DNA from: Microcella sp.
Lineage (GTDB): Bacteria; Actinomycetota; Actinomycetes; Actinomycetales; Microbacteriaceae
Assembly: GCF_025808395.1 (NCBI RefSeq)
Contig: NZ_CP075524.1
Coordinates: forward strand, 2,666,001 to 2,730,000
Length of the DNA: 64,000 bases
Direction of reading: 5' to 3'
How positions within the stretch are numbered: the stretch's first letter is position 1; the number at the start of each line of letters is the position of its first letter. Below, piece by piece: positions 41,879-50,788 of this stretch. A program made the translations under genes and the position numbers. Below the pieces are notes generated by a model. That model was not told the DNA's origin. It saw only the letters and a list, made by a program, of their open reading frames with translations, and made no database searches.

Positions 41879-43300
41879 ATGTCGACGGCTCTTATCGACG
41901 AGGTGCTGGCCTGGAGCGACCGTCGACCAGACGCGCCCGCCATCGTCTCGACGCGGCTGAGCATGACCTTTGGCGAGCTCGGATCGGCGGTGCGCCGAAC
42001 TGCGTCGCGATTGCGACAGCTCGGGGTGAAGCCGGGCGACGTCATCGGTCTGCATGCGGTGCCGGAATGGGAGGCCGTGCTCACGCTCGCGGTGCTGCAC
42101 GAGGGGGCCGCGTCGTTGCACGCGAGTGCTCCGGTCGGGGCTGCATACAGCGACCGCATCGCGGTGCACCTCGGGCGAGCGCCGGGTTCGACCGAAGCTG
42201 CTGGACGCACGGTAGAGGTCGACGAGCGGTTCATCGCGTCGCTGGGCGCCGTGAACCCGTGCATCGACCCTCGACCCGTCGCTGCCGACGGCGTCGTGCG
42301 CATCGTCTTCTCGAGCGGCACGACGGGCACTCCCAAGGGCATCGCCTTCACCGAGAGCGCTCTGCGCGCGCGCACCAATTCGGCGAGGTCGAACTGGATG
42401 CCCGCTGATCCGTTCTTCTGCCTGCTCGGCATCGACACGGTCTCGGGTTTTCAGACTTTCGCCTGGAGCATGCTCCACGGCGAGCCGTGGATCGTGCCCG
42501 GCGACGGTCGTTCCAATGCCGAGCTCATGCGCCGGGGAGCCGTGCGCTCGATCAAGACGTCGCCCGCACGCTTGGCCGAACTGCTCGACGCCATCGAGCC
42601 GACGGGCGCATTGCCAGCGCTTGAGACAGTGCAGGTCGCCGGTTCGCTGCTGAGCGCGATCCTGATCCGTCGCTGCGAGACGCTGACGGGCGTGCGGCCG
42701 GTCTACCTCTACGGTTCGACTGAAGCGGGCACGATCACCTTCGGACCAGCAGATCCTGAATGCCCGGCGCGACTTGGCGCAGTGGTTGATGGGGCTGAAC
42801 TGCGCGTGCTCGACGACAATGGTCGGCCGGTCGACGAGGCCGGCAGGATCGGCGTCATCGAGTACCGCACGGCTGCAACAGCCGACGCATACTGGGGGCG
42901 CGCCGTCGAGCCGTCGCCGTTTCGCGACGGCTGGTTCCGCCCGGGCGATCGTGGCTCGCTCGACGAGGCTGGCGTGCTCGAGCTCGTCGGCCGAACCGAT
43001 GACCTCATCAATGTCGGTGGCTCAAAAGTGAACCTCGCCGACCTCGATCGGCGGCTCGCTGAGCTCGACATTCTGCGCGATGCTGCGACGTTTGCGTACG
43101 ACCTGCCTGGCGGGGTCGCGGCCATCAGCGTCGTGTACGCCTCCGACAACGCCTTGACCTCTGACACATTCGCTCTGCGAATACGCAGCGCCATCCCCGG
43201 CGTTGACATCCGTTCCTTCATTCGCGTCGATACCATTCCGCGCAATCCGCGCGGTAAGGTCTCGAGACAGCAACTCGCCGCACTCTTGGGAGAATCATGA
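41879..43300 (+). CDS. AMP-binding (acyl-CoA/aryl-CoA ligase) protein
   Basis: This is a 473-residue adenylate-forming enzyme. Motifs: IVFSSGTTGTPKGIAF (P-loop), YLYGSTEAG (A5), GWFRPGDRG (A7), GRTDDLINVGGSKV (A8) and catalytic Lys in PRNPRGKVSRQQ (A10). It would activate a carboxylate with ATP, and then thiolate CoA. It is somewhat short at the N-terminus compared with 500-550 residue acyl-CoA synthetases. It starts 4 bases after the AKR stop and overlaps the next gene, a surface protein, by ATGA, an odd pairing. Confidence 0.88.
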   Translation: MSTALIDEVLAWSDRRPDAPAIVSTRLSMTFGELGSAVRRTASRLRQLGVKPGDVIGLHAVPEWEAVLTLAVLHEGAASLHASAPVGAAYSDRIAVHLGRAPGSTEAAGRTVEVDERFIASLGAVNPCIDPRPVAADGVVRIVFSSGTTGTPKGIAFTESALRARTNSARSNWMPADPFFCLLGIDTVSGFQTFAWSMLHGEPWIVPGDGRSNAELMRRGAVRSIKTSPARLAELLDAIEPTGALPALETVQVAGSLLSAILIRRCETLTGVRPVYLYGSTEAGTITFGPADPECPARLGAVVDGAELRVLDDNGRPVDEAGRIGVIEYRTAATADAYWGRAVEPSPFRDGWFRPGDRGSLDEAGVLELVGRTDDLINVGGSKVNLADLDRRLAELDILRDAATFAYDLPGGVAAISVVYASDNALTSDTFALRIRSAIPGVDIRSFIRVDTIPRNPRGKVSRQQLAALLGES

Positions 43301-44253
43301 CCGCTGCACGCAAGGCCGCCTCAATAGCGGGCATCGGAACCGTTGGTTTTGCTCTCGTCGGCTCGGCTGTGCCAGCCTTCGCTGCTTCTGTCGCGGGCTG
43401 CGGCGACGCACCCGTGGGCGGTGACCTCACTCGCATAGGCGACGTGTGCGAGCTCGACTTCTCTGTCTCGGGCTCGTACTCGTGGACGGTTCCGTCGGGG
43501 CTCTCGGGTCTGTACGCCGTCGTGGCAGGCGCCGGTGGCGGCGCGGAAGCTGACAGCGTCTCGTGGGGATACGCAGGCTCCGGTGGCGAAGTCGAGTACG
43601 TCGATCTGTCGTCGCAACCAGCGGGATCAACGGCGCAGATCGTCGTCGGCGCGGGCGGCGCAACTTCGGATGGCGGAGCTGCCGACGGCGAAGATTCGTC
43701 GATCGATCTCGGTGGGGTGACGACCGCGGCAGGGGGGGTCTCGGGCTCGACCTACGTGCAGTACTGCATCGCCGATGGCAACTTCTCAACGTACGTCGGC
43801 AACGGCAATGGGGCTGGCGGGCCTGCGGGAACGGCCGGAGACGACTGCGCGACCACCACGGCGCCTGGTGTGGCTCCGGCGACCGACACCGACTCGAGCG
43901 GCGACGCGGCTCTCGCCATATTTTCGACCTTCACTGAGACCCTCGGTGCCGGGGGGCGGGTGCTCGTCGCGCCCCTGGCGCTCGACCCGCAGCCGGCACT
44001 CGACGGCACGGGTCGCGGGGCCGACGTGCAGTACGTTGACCCCAGCTCGGTTCCGGAGTCGAACACGGCGGGCGGCGATGGTCGAGTGATGCTGCGCTAC
44101 GCGGCTATTGATGGCGCCGATGTCGACAGCGAGCTCGCCGACACCGGAGGCGCCGACGCGACTGGCGCGGTCGCACTTAGCGGATTGCTCGCCGCTGCTG
44201 GCGCTGCAGCGCTCGTGCTCAGCCGTCGTCGCGCAGTGCTTCAGCGCGATTGA
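43297..44253 (+). CDS. Secreted glycine-rich protein with LADTG sorting signal
   Basis: This is a 318-residue exported protein: signal peptide (IGTVGFALVGSAVPAFAAS), then a Gly/Ser/Ala-rich domain beginning SVSGSYSWTVPSGLSGLYAV, resembling glycine-rich beta domains of actinobacterial surface proteins, with four scattered cysteines. The C-terminus is a cell-wall sorting signal: LADTG, a hydrophobic stretch (AVALSGLLAAAGAAALVL) and SRRRA. LAxTG is the class E sortase variant used in high-GC actinobacteria; no sortase gene is in the window. Overlaps the ligase gene by 4 bases. Confidence 0.85.
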   Translation: MTAARKAASIAGIGTVGFALVGSAVPAFAASVAGCGDAPVGGDLTRIGDVCELDFSVSGSYSWTVPSGLSGLYAVVAGAGGGAEADSVSWGYAGSGGEVEYVDLSSQPAGSTAQIVVGAGGATSDGGAADGEDSSIDLGGVTTAAGGVSGSTYVQYCIADGNFSTYVGNGNGAGGPAGTAGDDCATTTAPGVAPATDTDSSGDAALAIFSTFTETLGAGGRVLVAPLALDPQPALDGTGRGADVQYVDPSSVPESNTAGGDGRVMLRYAAIDGADVDSELADTGGADATGAVALSGLLAAAGAAALVLSRRRAVLQRD

Positions 44254-44316
44254 GGCGCGCTGTTCCGGTCAGGCCAATCAGGGGGCGCCCACTGAGTGGG
44301 AGTAACGTGGCCCGGC

Positions 44317-44808
44317 ATGACGCGCCGACGCACTCTCAGTCTGTTGCTCGCCCTGCCGATCGTGCCCGCTCTTGCCGGGTGCGTGATGGTGGTGGAGGCG
44401 CCTGAGTCGGAGCCGAACACCGAGCCGACGGCGGTCTCGTCGTCGCCGAGTGACGGCTGCCTCGTCGAGGCCCGGCCCGAGCTGCAGACTTTCGGCGACT
44501 GCGATGAGCTCATCGTCGAGGGCACCGACATCACGATCGAAGTCGGAGCGGTCGGCATGGTCGTCGTGCGCGGCGACCGGGTGGAGATCGACGCTAACTC
44601 GATCGGATCACTCTCGATCTTCGGTCAAGATAACGACGTCGACATCGACGGCGACGTCGGGTCGCTCGACATCGCGGGCGACCGCAATGAGGTCGACGCC
44701 GACGGCGAGATCGGCAGTGTCACGATCGACGGCAATGACAACGAGGTTGACGCCGCACTCTTGGGCCCCCTGACCGACAACGGAGACCGCAACCGCGTCA
44801 ACCGGTGA
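44317..44808 (+). CDS. DUF3060-type lipoprotein
   Basis: This is a 163-residue lipoprotein: signal with lipobox (LAGCVM), a short acidic linker, then a repetitive beta region with the recurring pattern I-D-G-D-x-x-S-x-x-I-x-G-x-x-N-x-V (IDGDVGSLDIAGDRNEVDAD), characteristic of DUF3060 parallel beta-helix-like repeats. Function is unknown; mycobacterial and actinobacterial members are cell-surface proteins. TAACGT 8 bases before ATG 44317 may be a leaderless -10. Confidence 0.75.
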   Translation: MTRRRTLSLLLALPIVPALAGCVMVVEAPESEPNTEPTAVSSSPSDGCLVEARPELQTFGDCDELIVEGTDITIEVGAVGMVVVRGDRVEIDANSIGSLSIFGQDNDVDIDGDVGSLDIAGDRNEVDADGEIGSVTIDGNDNEVDAALLGPLTDNGDRNRVNR

Positions 44809-44811
44809 CGG

Positions 44812-45393
44812 CTAGCGCACCTGCTTGCGGCTCGAGATGACGCCGGTGTCGAAGCCCATGAGGTAGAGCCCGCCGTGAAAGCGCGCGTGCTCGACCTTGA
44901 GGCAGCGGTCCATGACGACGGTCAAGCCCTTCGATTCGCCGTAGATCGCGGCCTCTTCGTTCCAGATGCCGAGCTGCACCCACACCGTCGGGGCTCCGAC
45001 AGCGAGGGCGTCGTCCATGACCGACGGAATGTCACTTGCTTTGCGAAACACGTCGACGATGTCGGGCACTTCGGGCAGCGAGGCGAGGTCGGGGTAGGCC
45101 TTCTGCCCCAGAATCTCGGTGGCGTTGGGGTTCACGAAGTACACGCGGTAGTCGCTCGACTGCAGCAGGTAGGTGCCGACGAAGTATGAGCTGCGCGACG
45201 GGTTCGGCGAGGCGCCGACGATCGCGATGCTCTTCGCACGGCGCAGGATGCCCAGCCGCTGCTTCGCGTCTGGCCCCACCCAGGTGCGCTGCGACTTCAG
45301 CAGTTTCGCGAGCGGTGAACTCGCCGGAATCGAGCAGGTCAGCCCGTTCGCGAGCGTGACGGTGGCCTGGTCAACGGTGGTCGCATCCGTCAC
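44812..45393 (-). CDS. CoA-binding (YccU-like) protein
   Basis: This is a 193-residue protein with a Rossmann CoA-binding domain: RAKSIAIVGASPNPSRSSYF, VNPNATEILGQKAYPDLASL, and VWVQLGIWNEEAAIYGESKG. Such proteins resemble the N-terminal part of acyl-CoA synthetase (ADP) and are commonly encoded next to metY. GTG 45393 overlaps the metY stop by 4 bases (GTGA), so it is translated from the metY message. Its function is unclear. Confidence 0.85.
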   Translation of the reverse strand: MTDATTVDQATVTLANGLTCSIPASSPLAKLLKSQRTWVGPDAKQRLGILRRAKSIAIVGASPNPSRSSYFVGTYLLQSSDYRVYFVNPNATEILGQKAYPDLASLPEVPDIVDVFRKASDIPSVMDDALAVGAPTVWVQLGIWNEEAAIYGESKGLTVVMDRCLKVEHARFHGGLYLMGFDTGVISSRKQVR

Positions 45394-46691
45394 GATTCCG
45401 CCCCTTTCAGCGCAGCGGTGAGCGCCTGATCGAGATCGTAGATGATGTCGTCGACGTCTTCGATGCCGACCGAGAGGCGCACGAGCCCGGGGTGCACTCC
45501 GCCGTCGACGAGCTGCTGCTCGGTGAGCTGTGCGTGCGTTGTCGAGGCGGGATGGATGATGAGCGTCTTGGCATCGCCGATGTTGGCGACGTGGCTCGCG
45601 AGCTCGACGTTCTCGATGACACCTTGGCCAACAGCGCGCCCACCCTTGACGACGAAGCCGAACACCGAGCTTGGCCCGAGCGGCAGATACATCGCGGCTC
45701 GATCGTGGTGACGGTGCGTCGGCAGCCCCGCCCAGTTGACGGCCTCGACGCGGTCGTCGTCGGCAAGCCATTCGGCGACGACGCGTGCGTTGTCGACGTG
45801 CGCCTGCATGCGGTACGGCAAGGTTTCGACCCCTTGCGCGAGCAGAAAGGCCGAGTGGGGCGCGAGCGCTGGCCCGATGTCGCGCAGCTGCTCGGCCCGC
45901 AAGCGCGTGAGGAAGGCGTATTCGCCAAAGTTGCCGTGCCAGGTGAGTCCGCCGTAGTGCGGCACGGTCTCGTCGAAGAGCGGAAAGTTGTGGTTCGCCC
46001 AGTCGAAGCGCCCTGACTCGACGACGACGCCTCCGAGGGTGGTGCCTGCGCCGCCGAGAAACTTGGTCGCCGAGTGGATGACGATGTCGGCGCCCCACTC
46101 GATGGGCCGGCACAGGTACGGCGTGGCAATGGTCGAGTCGATGACGAGCGGAATCTCGGCGGCGTGCGCCACGGCCGCGAGCCCTTCGATGTCTGCGATG
46201 TCGCCGCTCGGGTTGGCGATCGTCTCGGCGAAGATCAGTTTCGTGCGGCCGGGAACGATCGCCGCTGCGTAGTCGGCAGGGTCATCGCTCGCGACGAAGG
46301 TGGTCTCGACACCGAAGCGCCGCAGGGTCACGTCGAGCTGCGTGATCGAGCCTCCGTAGAGGTTCGACGAGGCGACGACGTGGTCGCCAGCGCCCGCGAG
46401 CGAGGCGATCGTGATGAATTGTGCGCTCAGGCCGCTCGCCGTCGCGACGGCGCCGAGGCCGCCCTCGAGGCTCGCGACGCGCTCTTCAAAGCTCGCGATC
46501 GTCGGGTTGGCGAGGCGCGAATAGATGGTGCCGTACTTCTGCAGCGCGAAGCGCGCGGCGGCGTCTTCGGGTGAGTCGAAGACGAAAGCGCTCGATTGGT
46601 AGATCGGTATCGCCCTCGCTCCCGTCGTCGAGTCGGGCACGTTGCCCGCGTGCAGGGCACGCGTGCGGAATCCGTAGTCGCGGTCGGCCAT
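45390..46691 (-). CDS. metY: O-acetylhomoserine sulfhydrylase
   Basis: This is a 433-residue PLP enzyme of the Cys/Met metabolism family that makes homocysteine from O-acetylhomoserine and sulfide. PLP lysine lies in IHSATKFLGGAGTT; other motifs are YSRLANPTIASFEERVASLEGG and GLSVGIEDVDDII. A TAGCCT -10 box 6 bases before ATG 46691 suggests a leaderless mRNA. Confidence 0.94.
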   Translation of the reverse strand: MADRDYGFRTRALHAGNVPDSTTGARAIPIYQSSAFVFDSPEDAAARFALQKYGTIYSRLANPTIASFEERVASLEGGLGAVATASGLSAQFITIASLAGAGDHVVASSNLYGGSITQLDVTLRRFGVETTFVASDDPADYAAAIVPGRTKLIFAETIANPSGDIADIEGLAAVAHAAEIPLVIDSTIATPYLCRPIEWGADIVIHSATKFLGGAGTTLGGVVVESGRFDWANHNFPLFDETVPHYGGLTWHGNFGEYAFLTRLRAEQLRDIGPALAPHSAFLLAQGVETLPYRMQAHVDNARVVAEWLADDDRVEAVNWAGLPTHRHHDRAAMYLPLGPSSVFGFVVKGGRAVGQGVIENVELASHVANIGDAKTLIIHPASTTHAQLTEQQLVDGGVHPGLVRLSVGIEDVDDIIYDLDQALTAALKGAES

Positions 46692-46734
46692 CCCTCCAGG
46701 CTATCCGCGCGCTGGTGGCCGCGCCGAGACGCAC

Positions 46735-46749
46735 GTTACCGGGCGTAAC
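46735..46749. promoter_or_regulatory. Inverted repeat in the metY/DUF418 divergent promoter region
   Basis: GTTAC-CGGGC-GTAAC is a perfect 5-bp-arm dyad, 43 bases upstream of metY and 82 bases upstream of the DUF418 gene. It could be an operator for one of them. The pattern is short and no cognate regulator is known to me. Confidence 0.35.
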
Positions 46750-46830
46750 CTTTGCACGGCGACGTCGGCACACTCCGAGATCCGTCGCTCGACGGAGGCG
46801 CACCCGAGGTTGCCGTTCTATCGTGAAACC

Positions 46831-48108
46831 ATGACGACGGATGTCCAACCATCGCCCTCACGACCCACGTTCACCCCGACCCCGCGCACGTCGCGAGCCC
46901 TCGCCCCCGATGCTGCGCGCGGCCTCGTGTTGCTCGGCATCGCCGTGGCGAACGTGCCCTTTTTTATGTATGGGCGCGAGTTGGGGCTGCTGTTCAAACC
47001 GGTGACGGATGCTGCTGCCGACCCCTGGGTTAACGCCCTCGTCGCGACGCTCGCCGACAACCGCAGCTACCCGCTCTTCGCCTTGCTCTTCGGCTACGGC
47101 ATGACGCAATTGCTCACGCGTGAGCATGCGCGCGGCGTCGAGTGGCCCGACGCGCGACGGCTACTCGTGCGGCGCAACCTGTGGCTCATCGCTTTCGGTG
47201 CCGCCCACGGGGTTCTGCTTTTCTTCGGTGACATCCTGGGCACCTACGGCCTGCTCGGCCTGGCTCTGGTGCTACTGATTCGCGCGTCGGGCCGCACTCT
47301 CGCGATCGTCGGCTGGATCGCGTTCGGGTTTCTCGTACTGGTGGGTGCGCTCGAGGGGCTGAGCGGGGTCTTGTCGCAGGTGCCAGGCGGGGCACTCTCG
47401 ACTGCCGCGCTCTTCGGGTCGTCCTCGGCCGAGACGTATCCGCTCGCGGTGCTGTTTCGCGCGGGGGAGTGGACGATCGCTCTCATCTCGGTACCGTTCG
47501 GGGGCCTCGGCCTGCTGGCCCCGATGATTCTGGGAATGTGGGCGGCGCGCAAGGGAATGCTCGATGCACCCCACCGCCACCGGCGTGCGCTGTCGATCAC
47601 CGCGGGGGTGGGTGTTCCGATCTCGGTGCTGGGGGCTCTGCCGATCGCGCTCGCACTACTCGGCGTCATCGAACTGCACCCGCTCGTCGAGCCGTTCGCG
47701 GCGATGCTGCACGCGGGCACCGGGGCGATCGGCGGTGTCGCCTATGCGGCTCTCGTCGCCCTGCTCGTGGGGCGGCACGGGCCCGGGCGCGAGCTGGGCA
47801 GCCCCACTGCGAAGCCTGCGGGGCCGATTTCTCGAGGCTTCGCGGCCTTGGGCCAGCGGTCGCTCAGCGGCTATCTCGCGCAGTCGGTCGTCTTCGTGAT
47901 CGTCTTCGCGCCCTACACACTGGGTCTCGGCGCGACCGCGAGTGTGGCGGTCGCGACGCAGGTCGCCGTCATTACCTGGCTCGGCACCTTCATCGCCGCC
48001 AATGTGCTCGCGGCCGTGAACCGGCCTGGGCCGGCCGAGTGGCTGTTTCGCCGTGCGGTCTACGGCGGTGCTAGATCCAGCTCGGCAGCCAGTAGTGCAG
48101 GCGGATGA
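46831..48108 (+). CDS. DUF418 multi-pass membrane protein
   Basis: This is a 425-residue protein with about ten membrane segments and the DUF418 (YeiB-type) landmarks: DAARGLVLLGIAVANVP at the N-terminus, FALLFGYG, VRRNLWLIAFGAAHGVLLFFGDILGTYGLLG, and the C-terminal GQRSLSGYLAQSVVF. Function unknown, possibly transfer of an acyl or other group across the membrane. TATCGT 6 bases before ATG 46831 fits a leaderless promoter. Confidence 0.88.
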   Translation: MTTDVQPSPSRPTFTPTPRTSRALAPDAARGLVLLGIAVANVPFFMYGRELGLLFKPVTDAAADPWVNALVATLADNRSYPLFALLFGYGMTQLLTREHARGVEWPDARRLLVRRNLWLIAFGAAHGVLLFFGDILGTYGLLGLALVLLIRASGRTLAIVGWIAFGFLVLVGALEGLSGVLSQVPGGALSTAALFGSSSAETYPLAVLFRAGEWTIALISVPFGGLGLLAPMILGMWAARKGMLDAPHRHRRALSITAGVGVPISVLGALPIALALLGVIELHPLVEPFAAMLHAGTGAIGGVAYAALVALLVGRHGPGRELGSPTAKPAGPISRGFAALGQRSLSGYLAQSVVFVIVFAPYTLGLGATASVAVATQVAVITWLGTFIAANVLAAVNRPGPAEWLFRRAVYGGARSSSAASSAGG

Positions 48109-49663
48109 ATCCGACGTCGACGGGCCATCCCGTCCACATCGGCATGAAGAACACGCTCAGCACGATCGCGATCGCGACGAACCCGATCACGATGGCAGCA
48201 CCGAGCAGCCGGCGATCGTTGCTCGCTGACGTCGGTGCGAGGGCCGTCGAGAGCACGACCGTGAGGGCGAGCACCAAGAACGGCGTGATGACGATCGTGT
48301 AGAAGAAGAACGTGGTGCGCTCGGGGTAGAGCAACCAGGGCAGCCAGCCTGCGGCAATGCCGGTCAGTATGACGGCGAGTGCCCAGCCGCTGGCGGGCAG
48401 GGGCGGGCCGCTCGCGCCGCGCATCCGGTTCGCCGCCACTACCACGAGCAGCACCACGAGCGTGATGACCGAGGCGACGGCGACCCACCAGATGAGCGGG
48501 TTCGGTATGCCGGTAATGGCTTCGGCAGTGCCGTCGCCGAGGTCGCGGTAGTGCATGTAGGTGGGGCGCAGCAGCAACGGCCAGCTCAGCGCGCCGGCCT
48601 CATAGTTGTGGGGGCTCGATTCGCCCACGTGATAGCCGTAGACGCTCACCTGATACGCCCACCAGTTCTGCAGGGTGTCGGGCAGACCGCTCAGGATGCC
48701 CGGCAGACGATTGTCGTCGGTGATCACCCGTTCGCGGCCGTAGCCGCCGGTCGTCGTGAACCAGCCCCACCAGGTGAGCAGGTGTGTGAGTGCGGCAGCC
48801 GGAATCATGAGCACGAACGACGTGGGGGCTTGCTTCAGCAGGGTTCCGCTCGCCCACAGCGCGACGCCTGCGCGTCGCCGGTCGAGCATGTCGGCGATGA
48901 CGGTCAGCACTGCGAACGCCGCCAGTAGATAGAGCGCGTTCCATTTCACGGCGGTCGCGAGCCCGAACGCGATGGCGGCGGCGATGAGCCACGGGCGCGC
49001 CCAGAGTGCGGGGCCCCAGTCGGTCGAGAGCGGCGGATCGCTCGATCGTCGACGCTCGAGCCAGGCGGCGAGACGCCGTGCGACGTGTCGCCGGTCGAGC
49101 ACGATGAAGACGACGGCGAGCACGACGAACAGGGCGAGTATGCCGTCGAGCAGGGCGACGCGGCTCATGACGATGGCATTGCCGTCGATGGCGATGAGTA
49201 GCCCGGCAAGCCCGGTGAGCACCAGTCGGCCGAGCAGCAGGTGCGCGAGCAGCATGACGAGCCCGACGAGCACGATGCCGGCCAGGGCAGTGCCGAGCCT
49301 CCAGCCTGCGGGGTTCTCGGGGCCGAGCGCAGCAAGGCCGAGCGCGATGATCCACTTGCCGAGAGGCGGGTGAGCGACGAATGACGCGATGCCGGTCGGG
49401 CTGCCCGGTGCGCCCGCCGCCCACAGCTCGTTCGCCCCGTCGGGCCAGCGCGACTCGAAGCCCAGCTGCCGCAACGACTCGGCATCTTTCACGTAGTAGG
49501 TCTCGTCGAAGACGAGTTCGCCCGGCTGCTCAAGGCCGATGAGCCTCGTCGCCGCGGCCACTGCCAGCACGGCCGCCGGAACTGCGATGCACACGACGCG
49601 TCGGCGAGCATCCGTCAAAGATGCTCCTGTCGACAATGCTCCTGTCGACGCGGGTGCTGTCAC
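48071..49663 (-). CDS. pmt: Protein O-mannosyltransferase (PMT)
   Basis: This is a 530-residue GT39 polytopic enzyme that transfers mannose from polyprenyl-phosphate-mannose to exported proteins. Seen: GELVFDETYYVKDAESLRQL (the catalytic Asp-Glu in the first loop), SFVAHPPLGKWIIALG, SRVALLDGILALFVVLA, AFGLATAVKWNALYLLA and PTYMHYRDLGDG, with about ten membrane segments. GTG 49663 is chosen because TACGAT lies 6 bases upstream (leaderless); a longer frame to 49771 is unlikely. It overlaps the DUF418 gene's 3' end by 38 bases, convergently. It is divergent from rsmI as in other actinobacteria. Confidence 0.92.
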   Translation of the reverse strand: MTAPASTGALSTGASLTDARRRVVCIAVPAAVLAVAAATRLIGLEQPGELVFDETYYVKDAESLRQLGFESRWPDGANELWAAGAPGSPTGIASFVAHPPLGKWIIALGLAALGPENPAGWRLGTALAGIVLVGLVMLLAHLLLGRLVLTGLAGLLIAIDGNAIVMSRVALLDGILALFVVLAVVFIVLDRRHVARRLAAWLERRRSSDPPLSTDWGPALWARPWLIAAAIAFGLATAVKWNALYLLAAFAVLTVIADMLDRRRAGVALWASGTLLKQAPTSFVLMIPAAALTHLLTWWGWFTTTGGYGRERVITDDNRLPGILSGLPDTLQNWWAYQVSVYGYHVGESSPHNYEAGALSWPLLLRPTYMHYRDLGDGTAEAITGIPNPLIWWVAVASVITLVVLLVVVAANRMRGASGPPLPASGWALAVILTGIAAGWLPWLLYPERTTFFFYTIVITPFLVLALTVVLSTALAPTSASNDRRLLGAAIVIGFVAIAIVLSVFFMPMWTGWPVDVGFIRLHYWLPSWI

Positions 49664-49799
49664 CCGCCCATCGTAGCCGCGCCCGTCGCGCGGCGCTGTG
49701 GCGGGCTGTGCGCTGCCGCGGGCCGGTCGACGCCTGTGCTCGTGTGTGCGGTGTGCTGTGCCTCGAGCCATGGCGGCCCGGGCAGCTGCCTTCCGCAGG

Positions 49800-49856
49800 C
49801 TTCAACAACTACGGAACATGGTGAAGTTGCATCATGTGCTTCCGTAGTTGTTGAAG
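49800..49856. repeat. 17-bp perfect inverted repeat with 23-base loop
   Basis: CTTCAACAACTACGGAA (49800-49816) is repeated inverted and exactly as TTCCGTAGTTGTTGAAG (49840-49856). It lies in the pmt-rsmI divergent intergenic region and is of lower GC than its surroundings. It may be a cruciform or operator, or part of a small mobile repeat. No other copy is seen in the window. Confidence 0.85.
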
Positions 49857-49963
49857 TCTGCGCGTGCACACCATGACCCTCTCGAACAACGGGGTCGCTC
49901 GGCGCTGGAGAGAAAGGTCGTCGTGCCGACACGTGTCACAGTGCGCGGTGGGAGGATGGGCAC

Positions 49964-50788
49964 ATGATCGTGCTCGCGGCGACGCCCATCGGCAATCTCG
50001 GCGACGCCAGCAGACGACTCGTCGAGACGCTGCAGTCGGCCACGGTCGTCGTTGCGGAAGACACGCGCACGGCCACGCACCTCATGCGGGCACTCGGGGT
50101 CGAGAATCGTCCGCGCTTGATTGCTCTGCACGAGCACAACGAACGCGCGAAGTCTGCCGAGCTCGTCGAGCTGGCGCGCGAGACCGATGTGCTGGTGCTG
50201 ACCGACGCGGGCATGCCATCGGTCAGCGACCCCGGATTCGTTCTCGTCGAGACAGCCATCGCCGCGGGTGTCGGTGTGACTACGCTGCCAGGGCCCAGCG
50301 CAGTGCTCACGGCCCTGGTGCTGAGCGGTCTGCCGACCGATCGATTCGTCTTCGAGGGGTTTCTGCCGCGCAAAGGTCGGGCAGCCGCGCTGCGGGCGCT
50401 CGCCGACGAGCCGCGCACGCTCGTGCTCTTCGAGGCTCCGCACCGCATTGCCGCGGCGCTCGCCGACGCGCGCGATGCGATGGGCCCCGACCGGCGCGCA
50501 GCGGTGTGCCGCGAGCTCACGAAGAGGTTCGAAGAGGTGGCTCGAGGCACCCTCGCCGAACTCGCCGACCGATTCTCGGAGGGCGCCCGCGGAGAGATCG
50601 TGCTCGTCATCGACGGCGCGCCGATGCGGTCGGGAGACCTGCAGACCGCCCTCGCCGATGTCGCGTCACGCGTCAGCGGAGGAGAACGCTTGAAAGACGC
50701 GGCGGCCGTGGTCGCCGAGTCGACCGGTTTCGGCAAGCGAGAGCTCTACGAAGCGGCCCTCGCAGCTCGAGGCGGTGCCCGCGGCTAG
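49964..50788 (+). CDS. rsmI: 16S rRNA (cytidine-1402-2'-O)-methyltransferase
   Basis: This is a 274-residue SAM-dependent tetrapyrrole-methylase-family enzyme that 2'-O-methylates C1402. Motifs: LAATPIGNLGDASRRLVE, VVAEDTRTATHLM, LTDAGMPSVSDPGF, TLPGPSAVLTALVLSGLPTD and EAPHRIAAAL. A GGGAGG upstream is the likely RBS; alternatively GAGGAT 6 bases before the ATG is a weak -10. It ends 4 bases into the convergent lipoprotein gene. Confidence 0.95.
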   Translation: MIVLAATPIGNLGDASRRLVETLQSATVVVAEDTRTATHLMRALGVENRPRLIALHEHNERAKSAELVELARETDVLVLTDAGMPSVSDPGFVLVETAIAAGVGVTTLPGPSAVLTALVLSGLPTDRFVFEGFLPRKGRAAALRALADEPRTLVLFEAPHRIAAALADARDAMGPDRRAAVCRELTKRFEEVARGTLAELADRFSEGARGEIVLVIDGAPMRSGDLQTALADVASRVSGGERLKDAAAVVAESTGFGKRELYEAALAARGGARG

